Of a stretch of 64,000 bases of DNA, positions 7,308 to 15,946 are shown piece by piece. The notes beneath the pieces are model-generated. The model did no database searches, was not told the origin of the DNA, and saw nothing but the letters and a program-made list of their open reading frames with translations. Origin of the DNA: an uncultured bacterium (GTDB taxonomy: Bacteria; Planctomycetota; GCA-002687715). The stretch lies in contig CADEGH010000003.1 of assembly GCA_902826835.1 (NCBI GenBank), positions 114,021 to 178,020 on the forward strand, read 5' to 3'. The number at the start of each line of letters is the position of its first letter. Within the stretch, counting starts at the first letter, position 1. Position numbers and translations under genes: made by a program.

Positions 7308-10007
7308 TCACTTGCGCGCCGCCACCGCCCGATCGAGGCGGGCGGCAAAGGTCGCCGGGTCCCGGATGAACTGGTCCTCGAAGAAGAAGAGATCGAGAAC
7401 CGCCTCGGTTTTCGGGTCGACGATGGCGTAGCTCGGCAGGGACTCCTGGTTGGCGAGTTTGGTCCACAGTTCTTCGTTGCGCGCACTCACACGTTCGTCC
7501 TTCGGCTCGGGCAGGTAGAGGGGGACCTTGATGAACGACTGGAAGGCCTCACGGACCTTCGGGTGGGGAAACACGAGCTTCTCCACCTGGATGCAGTTCG
7601 TTCAGGTGTACCCCGTGAAGTCGACAAACAGGAGTTTGTCGCGCTCGGCGGCCACCACGCGTGCCTCGTCGTACCGGTTCTTCCAGTCTTCCTTCACGAA
7701 ACTCTTGCCTTCGGAAGGAGGGGCAAGAGCCCCCGGCCAACCCATACCCCCGAAGACGGCGGAGATCCGGCCCTCGGGGGTTCGATCAGGGCGCTCCACC
7801 GGCAAGTACGGCTCGGTGAACGAATCCAGCTTGTCCCCGGAGAGGCCCGAGCTCAGATACATCGCAACCACCAGGCTGATCATGGCGAGCACGAGCTGAG
7901 TGACACTGGTCTTCGCCCGCGGACTATCGTGGGGCATCCGGAAGGTGCCGAGGAGATAGACCCCCATCAGGCCGAAGCACACCACCCAAACGATGAGGAC
8001 GAGCTGGCGGCTGAAGAATCCCCATCCCAAAGCCATGTCCATGCCGCCAAGGAACTTGAAGGCGGCGGCGATTTCGATGAAACCCATGCACACCTTGACT
8101 TCGTTCATCCAAGAGCCGGCACGAGGAAGGCTCTTGATCTTCGAAGGGAAGGCCGCGAGGAAAAAGAACGGCAGCGCCAGCACCGAGGAAAACGCCAGCA
8201 TGCCGAGGATCGGGCGGCTCCACGCGCCCGAAGCTCGAGCCCCCGCCAAAAGGGCCCCGACAAACTGGGCCGTGCAGGTGAAGGAGGTAACGGCGAACAG
8301 CACTCCCAACATCCAGATTCCCAGCGTTCCCCCTTTGGACTGCGCCTTGCCGACGAGCCCCATGACCGAGGCCGGGAGTTGGAGCTCGAATCCGCCAAGG
8401 AGGGAGCAGGCGAAGAAGACGAAGAGCGCGGCAATGGCGAGCTGAGTCGCCCAGTGGAGCGCGAAGTTCTGCGCCCCCGCACCGCCCGGGATGAGCAGCG
8501 TGAAGAGCGCCCCGATCGCAGTGAACGAGATCACGATTCCAGTGCAATAGATGAGGCCGAACTGCCACGCCGGCCGGTTCGATTTTTCTCCCTGCTTGGT
8601 GAAGAACGAAATCGTGATGGGGATCATGGGGTACACGCAGGGCGTGAGCAGGGCCGCCAGGGCGGAAACGATGGCGATGCCCAAGAACGCCCAGATCCCC
8701 GTGGCGACCAGGCCTCGCCCCCCGAACTGCATTTCGCCGGACTCCAAAGCGATCGTGCCTCGGAATTGGAATTCGCCGTCGGGCTGCTGTTCGCGGATCG
8801 TGACCGGGAAGGTCACGGAGAGGCCATCGTCCGACTTCTGACCATCACCTTCGATGCGGAGCGACGGAGTGGTCAGTTGCACCAACCGGCGCTCGATCGT
8901 GGCAGGGGCGGATCCCTCCGGAAAGACAAGGACGAGCCGGGCCGATTTTCCGGGGGCGAAGCTCTCGAGGACACTTGGGACGGCGGCACCGGAAACCTTG
9001 ACCGGCTGCTCCGGCGGAAGCAGATACGCCGTACCTTCGGCCGAGGCCGGAGGCGAAGTCACGGCCGCAGGTGCGGGGGTATTCGCCCACTGGGCGAGAT
9101 TTTCGGCCGTCGGTCGCACCAGCACCGGCGTCGTCGTGGTGCTCGGGGGCTTGCAACCGTTTTCGTCACAGGTCATCCACTCCGCGACCACTGGGAGCGC
9201 GAATTCGGACCCGACGCCTTGTCCGGGGCCCGTCACGGGCAGCACGAAGGTCACCTTCCCTTCGTAGTAGTCGTAGCGATCGTACTCGTTTTCCCCCGCG
9301 TGGAAGGAGGCGGTCGGAATCGAGCTCGGCTTGCCTAACTTCCAGCCGGTCGCGCCCTCCCCGACCCTAAAAGTGGTCGGAAGTTCGACTCCTTTGGCTT
9401 CAAGTCCGTAGATGTGCCAGCCCGGCTCGACTTCGAGTTCGATTCGCACGCTTGCCGCAGCGGAGTCGTAAGTCGCACCCAACACCCGAGCCTTCGTTTC
9501 CTCGTCAAAGGGAGTCGGTGCGGCCTGCCCCGTGTTCCCTTGGACCTCGAAACTCTCCTTCACCACCAAGGCCTTGGGAGGACGGCAACCACGATCGTCG
9601 CAAGCGACCACCGTGATTTTGAGCTGGACTTCCACCGGACCCGCCGCTCGCCAAACGATCGGCACGCGGAAGGTCACCTCTCCTTCGTAGTAGTCGTAGA
9701 TACTCGTCGCGTCACGATGTTCGGACGGTGCCCGGTCGGCGGTCACCGTTCCGAGCGCCGCCGCGCCGGGCGGAGTGGTCGTGAGGCCGAACTCGGTGGG
9801 GAGTTCGGATCCCGCGGCCTTGACGCCATAGATGTGATAAGGCGCCTCGATCGCCAGCTTGACGCTCAGCTCGGTAGCGCCAGCGACAGTGGGAACTGCC
9901 TCGGATCGGAGCACGGATACGACCTTCACCGGATTCGGTGCACCCCCAAAGCCCTGAGCCAAGGTGGTGGTCGACCAGAGCAAAGTCAAGAAAATCAGTC
10001 GGGTCAT
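7308..10007 (-). CDS. dsbD: DsbD-type thiol:disulfide reductase, probable selenoprotein (in-frame TGA = Sec802)
   Basis: 899 residues if the TGA at 7604-7602 is read as Sec. DsbD moves electrons from cytoplasmic thioredoxin across the membrane to periplasmic thiols. A signal peptide (1-18) is followed by two tandem DsbD-alpha-like domains (about 22-155 with C136/C141, and 165-300 with C280/C285; each has a YDYYEG motif). The multi-helix membrane domain (about 435-720) carries both conserved cysteines (LLTPCVYPMIP, C457; SFTCTAQFVG, C578). The C-terminal thioredoxin domain starts LLFVDFTGYT, then TGA, then TNC, with a cis-Pro in ESLPSY. Homologues have CTNC here, so the TGA sits at the nucleophilic Cys, and the frame continues intact to a second TGA at 7310-7308. 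The alternative is a nonsense mutation or sequencing error; the hairpin after the codon argues against that. Confidence 0.82.
7562..7604 (-). promoter_or_regulatory. bacterial SECIS-like hairpin after the dsbD in-frame TGA
   Basis: Read on the minus strand, 14 nt after TGA comes a stem GGTGG (7587-7583) pairing with CCACC (7566-7562). After an A-C mismatch it continues as GAAGC pairing with GTTTC (7581-7577 with 7572-7568, one G-U), closing on a four-base loop TCGT that contains a G. The apical loop lies about 25 nt after TGA, inside the 16-37 nt window known for bacterial SECIS elements that bind SelB. The hairpin is entirely coding, as in fdhF. This pairing was done by eye; no folding energy was computed. 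Confidence 0.65.
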
Positions 10008-10213
10008 CGTGGATCTTTCTGTTCGCTGGGTGGCCTAACCCGCGGGTTCGTCCTGGTCTTCCCGTTCAAAAAATCTGTCCCTAGGAGAATTTCCAGAGTT
10101 GTGCCAGCGGTTCGTATGAAAGAGTGACGATGGTCTTGCTCGAATCGGGTTGGTTTGGAGTAGACTCCTCGCAACCCTTGCGGCGATCTTGGCCAGAGTC
10201 GGGAGAACTTCCC

Positions 10214-10549
10214 ATGGACCTTTTGGAACGTTACGAAATCCTTCTCACTCAGGCCCTGGCTGAACTCGGGCCGGTGGAACGTTCCACCGACACCAAGCGA
10301 GCCGCACAAATCCAAGTGGCGCTCGCGCCCGTGCTCGGCGACGTCATCTACCGTTTGTCCATCGAACACGACCTTCCCTACAACGCCCTCCGCGAGACCA
10401 TCATCAGCCTCATGACCGGAGTTCGTCCTGCGCTCGCGGGCCGCCGCCCGGAGTCCGGGTCGCCGCGCGCCTTCGCGCCGAAACTCGAAGCCCATCACTC
10501 GCTCATTCTCCTGGCCCTCGAAGTCATGCCCCCCGACTCGCTGCTCTGA
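10214..10549 (+). CDS. small hypothetical protein
   Basis: 111 residues, no signal peptide, no recognised domain. The N-terminal half (DLLERYEILLTQALAEL, then QIQVALAPVLGDVIYRLS) is predicted helical. It ends in HHSLILLALEVMPPDSLL. The ATG at 10214 is preceded by GGGAGAA with 7 nt spacing, which favours it over an ATG at 10124 in a low-complexity leader. It is divergent from dsbD across 206 bp and convergent with icmF. Function unknown. Confidence 0.65.
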   Translation: MDLLERYEILLTQALAELGPVERSTDTKRAAQIQVALAPVLGDVIYRLSIEHDLPYNALRETIISLMTGVRPALAGRRPESGSPRAFAPKLEAHHSLILLALEVMPPDSLL

Positions 10550-10594
10550 TCCTGGACTTCCGCGCGCGCCGCCGCGAGCCCGCGGCCGCCGACT

Positions 10595-13500
10595 TCACAT
10601 ATTGCGGCGGTATTCTCCGCCCACCTCGAAGAGGGCGCGGCTGATCTGGCCCAGGCTCGCGACCCGCACCGTATCCATCAATTCCTCGAAGATGTTGGCT
10701 CCGGAGAGAGCCACCGATTTGAGGCGGCTCAAGGCACCTTCTGCCTCCTCTCGGTGCTTCGCCTGGAAGGCACGCAAGTCGGCAAGGCGATCACGCTTGA
10801 GCTCTGTCGAGCAGCGGACCAAGTCCACGGCATCCATCAGCTTGGTCTGGTCGACCGCCTCGTTGACGAAGGTGTTCACGCCGATGATCGGAAGCTCACC
10901 GGTGTGCTTCAGGCGCTCGTAGTGGAGCGACTCCTCCTGGATCCGGCTCCGCTGGTACTGGGTCTCCATCGCCCCGAGCACGCCGCCTCGCTCGGAGATC
11001 CGATCGAACTCCTTCAGGACCGCGTTTTCGACCAACTCGGTGAGCTCCTCGATGACGTACGCGCCTTGCAAAGCGTTTTCGTTCTTCGCGAGACCGAGTT
11101 CCTTGCCGATGATGTACTGAATCGCCATCGCCCGGCGCACCGACTCTTCGGTGGGCGTGGTGATCGCCTCGTCGTAGGCGTTCGTGTGCAGGCTGTTGCA
11201 GTGATCCTGGAGCGCGAGCACCGCCTGGAGGGTGGTGCGAATGTCATTGAACTGGATTTCCTGGGCGTGCAGCGACCGTCCGCTGGTCTGAATGTGATAT
11301 TTGAGCTTTTGGCTGCGGTCGTTCGCGCGGTAGAGATCCCTGAGGGCGATCGCCCAAATGCGGCGGGCGACACGTCCGAGCACGGCGTACTCGGCATCCA
11401 AGCCGTTCGAGAAGAAGAAGCTGAAGTTCTGCGCGAAGTCGTCGATCGACATGCCGCGGGCGAGCCAGCTCTCGACGTACGTGAAACCGTTCGCGAGGGT
11501 GAACGCGAGCTGGGTGATCGGGTTCGCGCCCGCTTCCGCGATGTGGTATCCGGAAATCGATACCGAGTAGTAGTTGCGGATGCGGTGATCGATGAAGAAC
11601 TGCTGAAGATCTCCCATCATCCGCAGGGCGAACTCGGTGCTGAAGATGCAGGTGTTCTGGGCCTGATCCTCCTTCAGGATGTCGGCTTGAACGGTGCCGC
11701 GCACGGTCGAGAGGGTTCGGCTCTTGATATCGGCCAGTTCGGAAGCCGAGGGATCGCGTCCCTCGCGCCCGCGGAACTTCTCGACCTGCTGATCGACGGC
11801 CGCATTCAGGAACATCGCGAGGATGATCGGGGCCGGACCGTTGATCGTCATCGATACGCTGGTGTTCGCGTCGCAGAGATCGAAACCCGAGTACAGCACC
11901 TTCATGTCGTCGAGGGTGCAGATGCTCACGCCACTCTCGCCGACCTTGCCGAAGATGTCCGGACGTTCGTCGGGATCTTGACCGTAGAGAGTGACCGAGT
12001 CGAAGGCGGTGCTGAGGCGCTTCGCGGTCTCGCCTCGACACAGGAAATGGAAGCGCCGATTCGTTTGCGCGGGCGAACCCTCGCCCGCGAACATGCGTTT
12101 GGGATCTTCGTCGTTCCGCTTGAGGGCAAATACCCCACCCGTGTACGGAAACGACCCGGGGACGTTTTCGAGTCCGAGGAATCGCACGAGTTCGCCCCAA
12201 TCCTCGGTCTTCGGAAGCGCGACACGCGGCAAGCGGGTGCCTGAGAGGGTGTGCGCCACCAAACTCTGCCGCACCTCCCGATCCCGAACTCGGCTCACCA
12301 GTTCGTCGCCCGCGTAGTCCTCGCGCAGCTTGGAAAAGCTATCGAGCGCGTGCCGAGTGTCCGGGAGAAGAGACTCCCGCGCGCGGTTGGCTTCCGTGCG
12401 GAGCTGTCGGCTCAGTTCGGGCTGGGCGACCAAGGCCTCCGTGCTGCGCTCGAGGGCCTGCCAAAGGCGCGCCTTGGTCGCTTCGGATGCGACCCGGGAT
12501 CGATAAGCCCGCACCGACGCCGAGACTTCGGAAAGGTAGTGCGTTCGTCGAGGGGGAATCAGAGCCGGCCGGGGGCTCGCGAGGAAACTCGGCAGACCCG
12601 CTCCTTGGGCCGCGACCCCCTTCCCCCGCTCCTCGAGCATCGTGCTCAGGCGACCAAACACCGCGGTCACGCCGACATCGTTGAACTGCGAAGCGGTTGC
12701 CCCGAACACCGGCAGTCCTTCATCGGCGGGGGCGTCGAAGAGCTTGCGGCTGCGGCGGAACTGCTTGCGGACGTCGCGAAGTGCGTCGGCGCCGCCCCTT
12801 CGGTCCATCTTGTTGACCACGACCACGTCGGCGAGGTCGAGCATGTCGATTTTTTCGAGTTGGCTCGCGGCCCCGTACTCTGGCGTCATCACGTACACGC
12901 TGAGATCCGCCAAATCGACCACGCCTGAACCGCCCTGGCCAATTCCAGAAGTTTCGACCAGGACCAAGTCGTAGCCAGCTCCCTTGGCAAGCTGGATGGA
13001 GTCGTTCACACTCGCGGCGAGTTCGTGACCTGCGCCCCGCGTCGCCAGGCTGCGCAGAAAAACCCGGCCATCGTAGACCGAGTTCATACGAATGCGGTCG
13101 CCCAGAAGGGCTCCACCGGTTCTGCGCTTGGTTGGATCGACCGCCAGCACTGCCACCCGGAGGCTCGGGTAGGTAAGGAGGAAGCGCCGCAGGAGTTCAT
13201 CGGTGAACGACGACTTGCCGGCTCCACCCGGCCCGGTGATTCCAATCACCGGAACTCGGGACCTTGCTCCAACCTCGAGCGCAGGGCTGATCCTCGTTGC
13301 GACTTCCTCGTCTCCCCGCTCGGCTCGGCGCTCCGCCAGAGTCAGGAGGCGCGCAAATCCCGCATCCTTGGCCGCGTCGGTGGCCAGGGGCCAATCGAGA
13401 TCGAGGGGATCCACCAGGGCCCGGTCGAGAATCTCGCGAATCATGCCCTCGAGCCCGAGGCGCCGTCCATCCTCAGGCGAAAAGACCCTGGCGATTCCGT

Positions 13501-13843
13501 ACGCGTGGAGTTCTTCGATCTCGCGGGGAACAATCGTGCCTCCGCCCCCGCCGAAGATCCGGATGTGCGGTGCCCCCCGAGCCACCAGCAGATCCTTCAC
13601 GTAGCGGAAAAAGTCCATATGCCCGCCCTGGTAGGACGAGACGGCAATCCCCTGCACATCTTCCTGAATGGCCGCAGTGACAATTTCGTGGGCCGGACGG
13701 TTGTGTCCGAGGTGAATGACCTCGCAGCCGAACTCCTGCAAGAGCCGGCGGATGACATTGATCGAGGCGTCGTGCCCGTCGAACAGGGCCGCGGCGGAAA
13801 CGAAGCGAAGGGGGAAGCGAGTCTTCGTGAGCACGGTGGTCAT
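10595..13843 (-). CDS. icmF: fused isobutyryl-CoA mutase (IcmF), B12-dependent
   Basis: 1082 residues in the IcmF order. Residues about 10-145 form a B12-binding domain with the DGHD motif (H24 as lower axial ligand). Residues about 195-420 form a MeaB-type GTPase chaperone domain (GPGGAGKS at 204-211, NKMD). From about 550 on comes the radical mutase barrel (YYSVSISGYHIAEAGANP). The enzyme interconverts isobutyryl-CoA and n-butyryl-CoA, or related acyl-CoAs such as isovaleryl/pivaloyl-CoA; the in-built GTPase handles cofactor loading. Its length matches known IcmF proteins. No other acyl-CoA pathway gene is adjacent, so it is a stand-alone unit here. Confidence 0.93.
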   Translation of the reverse strand: MTTVLTKTRFPLRFVSAAALFDGHDASINVIRRLLQEFGCEVIHLGHNRPAHEIVTAAIQEDVQGIAVSSYQGGHMDFFRYVKDLLVARGAPHIRIFGGGGGTIVPREIEELHAYGIARVFSPEDGRRLGLEGMIREILDRALVDPLDLDWPLATDAAKDAGFARLLTLAERRAERGDEEVATRISPALEVGARSRVPVIGITGPGGAGKSSFTDELLRRFLLTYPSLRVAVLAVDPTKRRTGGALLGDRIRMNSVYDGRVFLRSLATRGAGHELAASVNDSIQLAKGAGYDLVLVETSGIGQGGSGVVDLADLSVYVMTPEYGAASQLEKIDMLDLADVVVVNKMDRRGGADALRDVRKQFRRSRKLFDAPADEGLPVFGATASQFNDVGVTAVFGRLSTMLEERGKGVAAQGAGLPSFLASPRPALIPPRRTHYLSEVSASVRAYRSRVASEATKARLWQALERSTEALVAQPELSRQLRTEANRARESLLPDTRHALDSFSKLREDYAGDELVSRVRDREVRQSLVAHTLSGTRLPRVALPKTEDWGELVRFLGLENVPGSFPYTGGVFALKRNDEDPKRMFAGEGSPAQTNRRFHFLCRGETAKRLSTAFDSVTLYGQDPDERPDIFGKVGESGVSICTLDDMKVLYSGFDLCDANTSVSMTINGPAPIILAMFLNAAVDQQVEKFRGREGRDPSASELADIKSRTLSTVRGTVQADILKEDQAQNTCIFSTEFALRMMGDLQQFFIDHRIRNYYSVSISGYHIAEAGANPITQLAFTLANGFTYVESWLARGMSIDDFAQNFSFFFSNGLDAEYAVLGRVARRIWAIALRDLYRANDRSQKLKYHIQTSGRSLHAQEIQFNDIRTTLQAVLALQDHCNSLHTNAYDEAITTPTEESVRRAMAIQYIIGKELGLAKNENALQGAYVIEELTELVENAVLKEFDRISERGGVLGAMETQYQRSRIQEESLHYERLKHTGELPIIGVNTFVNEAVDQTKLMDAVDLVRCSTELKRDRLADLRAFQAKHREEAEGALSRLKSVALSGANIFEELMDTVRVASLGQISRALFEVGGEYRRNM

Positions 13844-14154
13844 GCGGCGCAGGTCCGAAGCCCAAGCAAGGTACGCTCGGAAGTTGCAGCCGCGCGCCGT
13901 GACGTGCGTCGCCGGCTCACTCGGGAGCGCTCAGCGGGACTGGTCGACCGTACCACTCACGGTTCGGGCTGGCAAACGTCGAGGCGAAGCCAGGTCGAGG
14001 AAAAAAGGAGGGCGGGGGCCGCGGTCCCGAGTGGAGTGGAGTGAGGAGTGGTGATCTGTGACGTTTGCCGTTTGAGGTGGGAGTGTGGACCGCGAAGCCC
14101 CCGAACCCAATCCTCTTCTATAGGCAAGCCCCACTCCCAAAACGGCGATGAAAA
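13844..14154. other. 311-bp intergenic stretch with inverted repeat
   Basis: No convincing gene. It holds a perfect 10-bp inverted repeat (GGCAAACGTC at 13971-13980 and GACGTTTGCC at 14060-14069), a purine-rich GTGGAGTGGAGTG stretch near 14030, and a terminator-like hairpin listed separately. It lies upstream of icmF and downstream of the HTH gene, both on the minus strand. Confidence 0.5.
14001..14029 (-). terminator. possible intrinsic terminator of the HTH gene
   Basis: On the minus strand a short GC-rich hairpin (CGGG at 14029-14026 pairing with CCCG at 14016-14013, GC-rich loop) is followed after a few bases by six T (14006-14001). It lies 126 bp after the stop of the HTH gene. The stem is only four to six pairs, so it is weak. 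Confidence 0.3.
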
Positions 14155-14643
14155 TCAGGAGGGCTCGGACTTTTGCGATTCGCGCTGAAGGCGGATCGCC
14201 GATTCTGCCGCCGGGGGAGTGAAGTCCTGCCGGAACGCCGCGAGCTCGGCGGTGCGCCCCTCCTTAGCCACGAACGCCTCCGCGGATTCGGCCCGAACCT
14301 GGGCTTCCCGATAGAATCGCAGAACCTCGTTCAGCCAGAAGTGATCGCGCGACCGTTGGCTCGCTTTGGTTTCCACCGCGGCCAGGATCAGCTCGTCACG
14401 GGCGGCCGGATTGAGCCCGAGGGCCTCGGCCATCTCCACCACCGTCGCACCCGCCGGGATGAACCCATCGTTCATCATGAGGGAGACATGGTTCGCCGAT
14501 CGTTTGAGGAGCTCAGAGACCCGCCTACCCGAGCCCACTCCCCCGGCTTCGTTGAGATCGATGGCGTCCACCAGGGCGCGCTGGAAAGGGGTGCGAACCG
14601 TGTCCTTGGGATTGCTCTTCCGCTGAAAGGGGTGCCGTGCCAT
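14155..14643 (-). CDS. small helix-turn-helix-like DNA-binding protein
   Basis: 162 residues. The central part (SGRRVSELLKRSANHVSLMM, then TVVEMAEALGLNP) reads like a Cro/XRE-type helix-turn-helix, though without a textbook recognition helix. The C-terminal half is charged and helical (SRDHFWLNEVLRFYREAQVR), possibly for dimerisation. I chose the ATG at 14643 because AGGAG lies 6 nt upstream; a longer frame to 14712 adds a hydrophobic leader of poor quality. It is divergent from the secreted gene at 14707 across about 63 bp, so it could regulate it. Target unknown. Confidence 0.65.
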   Translation of the reverse strand: MARHPFQRKSNPKDTVRTPFQRALVDAIDLNEAGGVGSGRRVSELLKRSANHVSLMMNDGFIPAGATVVEMAEALGLNPAARDELILAAVETKASQRSRDHFWLNEVLRFYREAQVRAESAEAFVAKEGRTAELAAFRQDFTPPAAESAIRLQRESQKSEPS

Positions 14644-14706
14644 GACAACTCCTGGTCCCCACGAAGGGGTGGGGGCAGGATACCCGAAATCGAACAGGAA
14701 AGTAAA

Positions 14707-15825
14707 GTGCAATTCGTTGCCTCGATCGGCGTGACCTCCGCCGGCCTATTCCTCGCCCTGAGCCAGGCGGCGGCTCAAGATCCCTGGATCTTTGACGTTC
14801 GGCTGGAGGACTTAGCCCGGGCCGCCCACGGCAGGATTGCGTTCAGCGGTCACAACCTTCAGACCGGTAAAGAGTTCGGACAGTTTGCCGAGGTGGCGGA
14901 CTCGGCCTTCAACCGCGCTCCCCTCTTCCTACTTGCGGCCGCCCTGGAAGGCACGAGGGAATCGAAGACCCCGCTCAGCGAGTCGACCGTTCTCGACCTT
15001 CAAAACGGGATCTCGGGGCCGCCCGAAGTTCAGCAGGAATTTCGCAATCGTTGGCTCCCCCGGGCGGAGTTGATCGCGCGCCGACTTCTTCCGGAGACCC
15101 CAGATCCGCTCCACTCGCCGGCTTCCGCGCGGGACCTGCGGGTCTGCCTCGCCGCCCTCCTCGCCGCCTCTCCCGAGGATTCATCTTGGACCCGCGACCT
15201 GCGGCGCCTCCTGCTCACCATGCCCGAGCTCACCTCCGCGGATGAGCTCCCCCTTCACCTTCTGAACGGCGGCGTCGAAGTGCGGCAGCCAATCCAGGCC
15301 ACTTTTTCGGTGCTCTTCGTCGACACCCCGACTGGAACGGTGCTGCTCGCCGTGTGGATCAGAGACTATGCGAGCGCCGAGGTCGTCCGAGGATTCCTCG
15401 CCAGCGTCGCGAGGGGAATCGTGCGACGCCTCGCGCCCGGTTCGGATCGCCCCCCCGCCCTCTCCGGTCCGATCGCGCAGATGTACTTGATCGACGCCGA
15501 AGTTGCGCACGCGTGGTCGGCCGGCGCGGGCTTGGATCACCGCGACCCGCCGTTCGAGCGCACCCGATTTCCCGCCGGAGGCCGCGCCATCCTCGCGGTT
15601 GTCGGCCCCGGCGCCGAAGAGCCACTCTTGTGGACGCGGTGGCACTTGCCCGGACTCCCTACCCGATCGCGCCGCGCGTGGGGCGCGAGTGACCAGGGCA
15701 AGGTCCCGTTGTGCCTCGACTTCGTGATCGACGGCGATCCGGGCGCGGCTCGCGTCGAGAGCGCGTTTGCTGGTCACTACCTCGGACAGCGTCGTTTCGA
15801 CGTCAGCCCTCGCGATCCGAAGTGA
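14707..15825 (+). CDS. secreted protein with degenerate beta-lactamase-like fold
   Basis: 372 residues from a GTG at 14707, preceded by AGGAAAG. The N-terminus (GVTSAGLFLALSQAAAQ) is a Sec signal. The body resembles class A beta-lactamase-type hydrolases when compared with the enzyme at 62137: GRIAFSGHNLQTG matches GRLGAFVLDTATG, and DSAFNRAPLFLLAAAL sits where CSTFKLPLAIVVLHEA does. The SxxK motif is therefore SAFN (S66, N69), KTG appears as NGG, and the SDN region is missing or deleted. It could be a pseudoenzyme or binding protein. The match is by eye and weak; a plain hypothetical secreted protein is the fallback. Confidence 0.6.
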   Translation: MQFVASIGVTSAGLFLALSQAAAQDPWIFDVRLEDLARAAHGRIAFSGHNLQTGKEFGQFAEVADSAFNRAPLFLLAAALEGTRESKTPLSESTVLDLQNGISGPPEVQQEFRNRWLPRAELIARRLLPETPDPLHSPASARDLRVCLAALLAASPEDSSWTRDLRRLLLTMPELTSADELPLHLLNGGVEVRQPIQATFSVLFVDTPTGTVLLAVWIRDYASAEVVRGFLASVARGIVRRLAPGSDRPPALSGPIAQMYLIDAEVAHAWSAGAGLDHRDPPFERTRFPAGGRAILAVVGPGAEEPLLWTRWHLPGLPTRSRRAWGASDQGKVPLCLDFVIDGDPGAARVESAFAGHYLGQRRFDVSPRDPK

Positions 15826-15946
15826 GCCAGTCCGCGGTTCGTCCTCCCCGGAATCCGACTGGGATCCCCAACCCCGCGCTTTTGCTGTCGGCCGACCTGT
15901 CCGCGTCGAGCTTGGATAACATCGCCCCCCAGAAAGAGGCCTCTCC

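Noticed and set aside
7308..7586. Separate small gene starting at a GTG after the TGA
   Set aside because: It begins inside the thioredoxin motif without its first Cys position, has no own signal or Shine-Dalgarno site, and is in exact frame with dsbD. Better read as the C-terminal part of one protein.
7308..10007. Reassigned genetic code (UGA as an amino acid throughout)
   Set aside because: Many genes here, including the mrp gene and the end of this dsbD frame, stop at TGA in sensible places, so UGA is a normal stop.
10136..10166. Promoter of the small gene at 10214
   Set aside because: TTGCTC and TAGACT are 19 bp apart and both weak matches.
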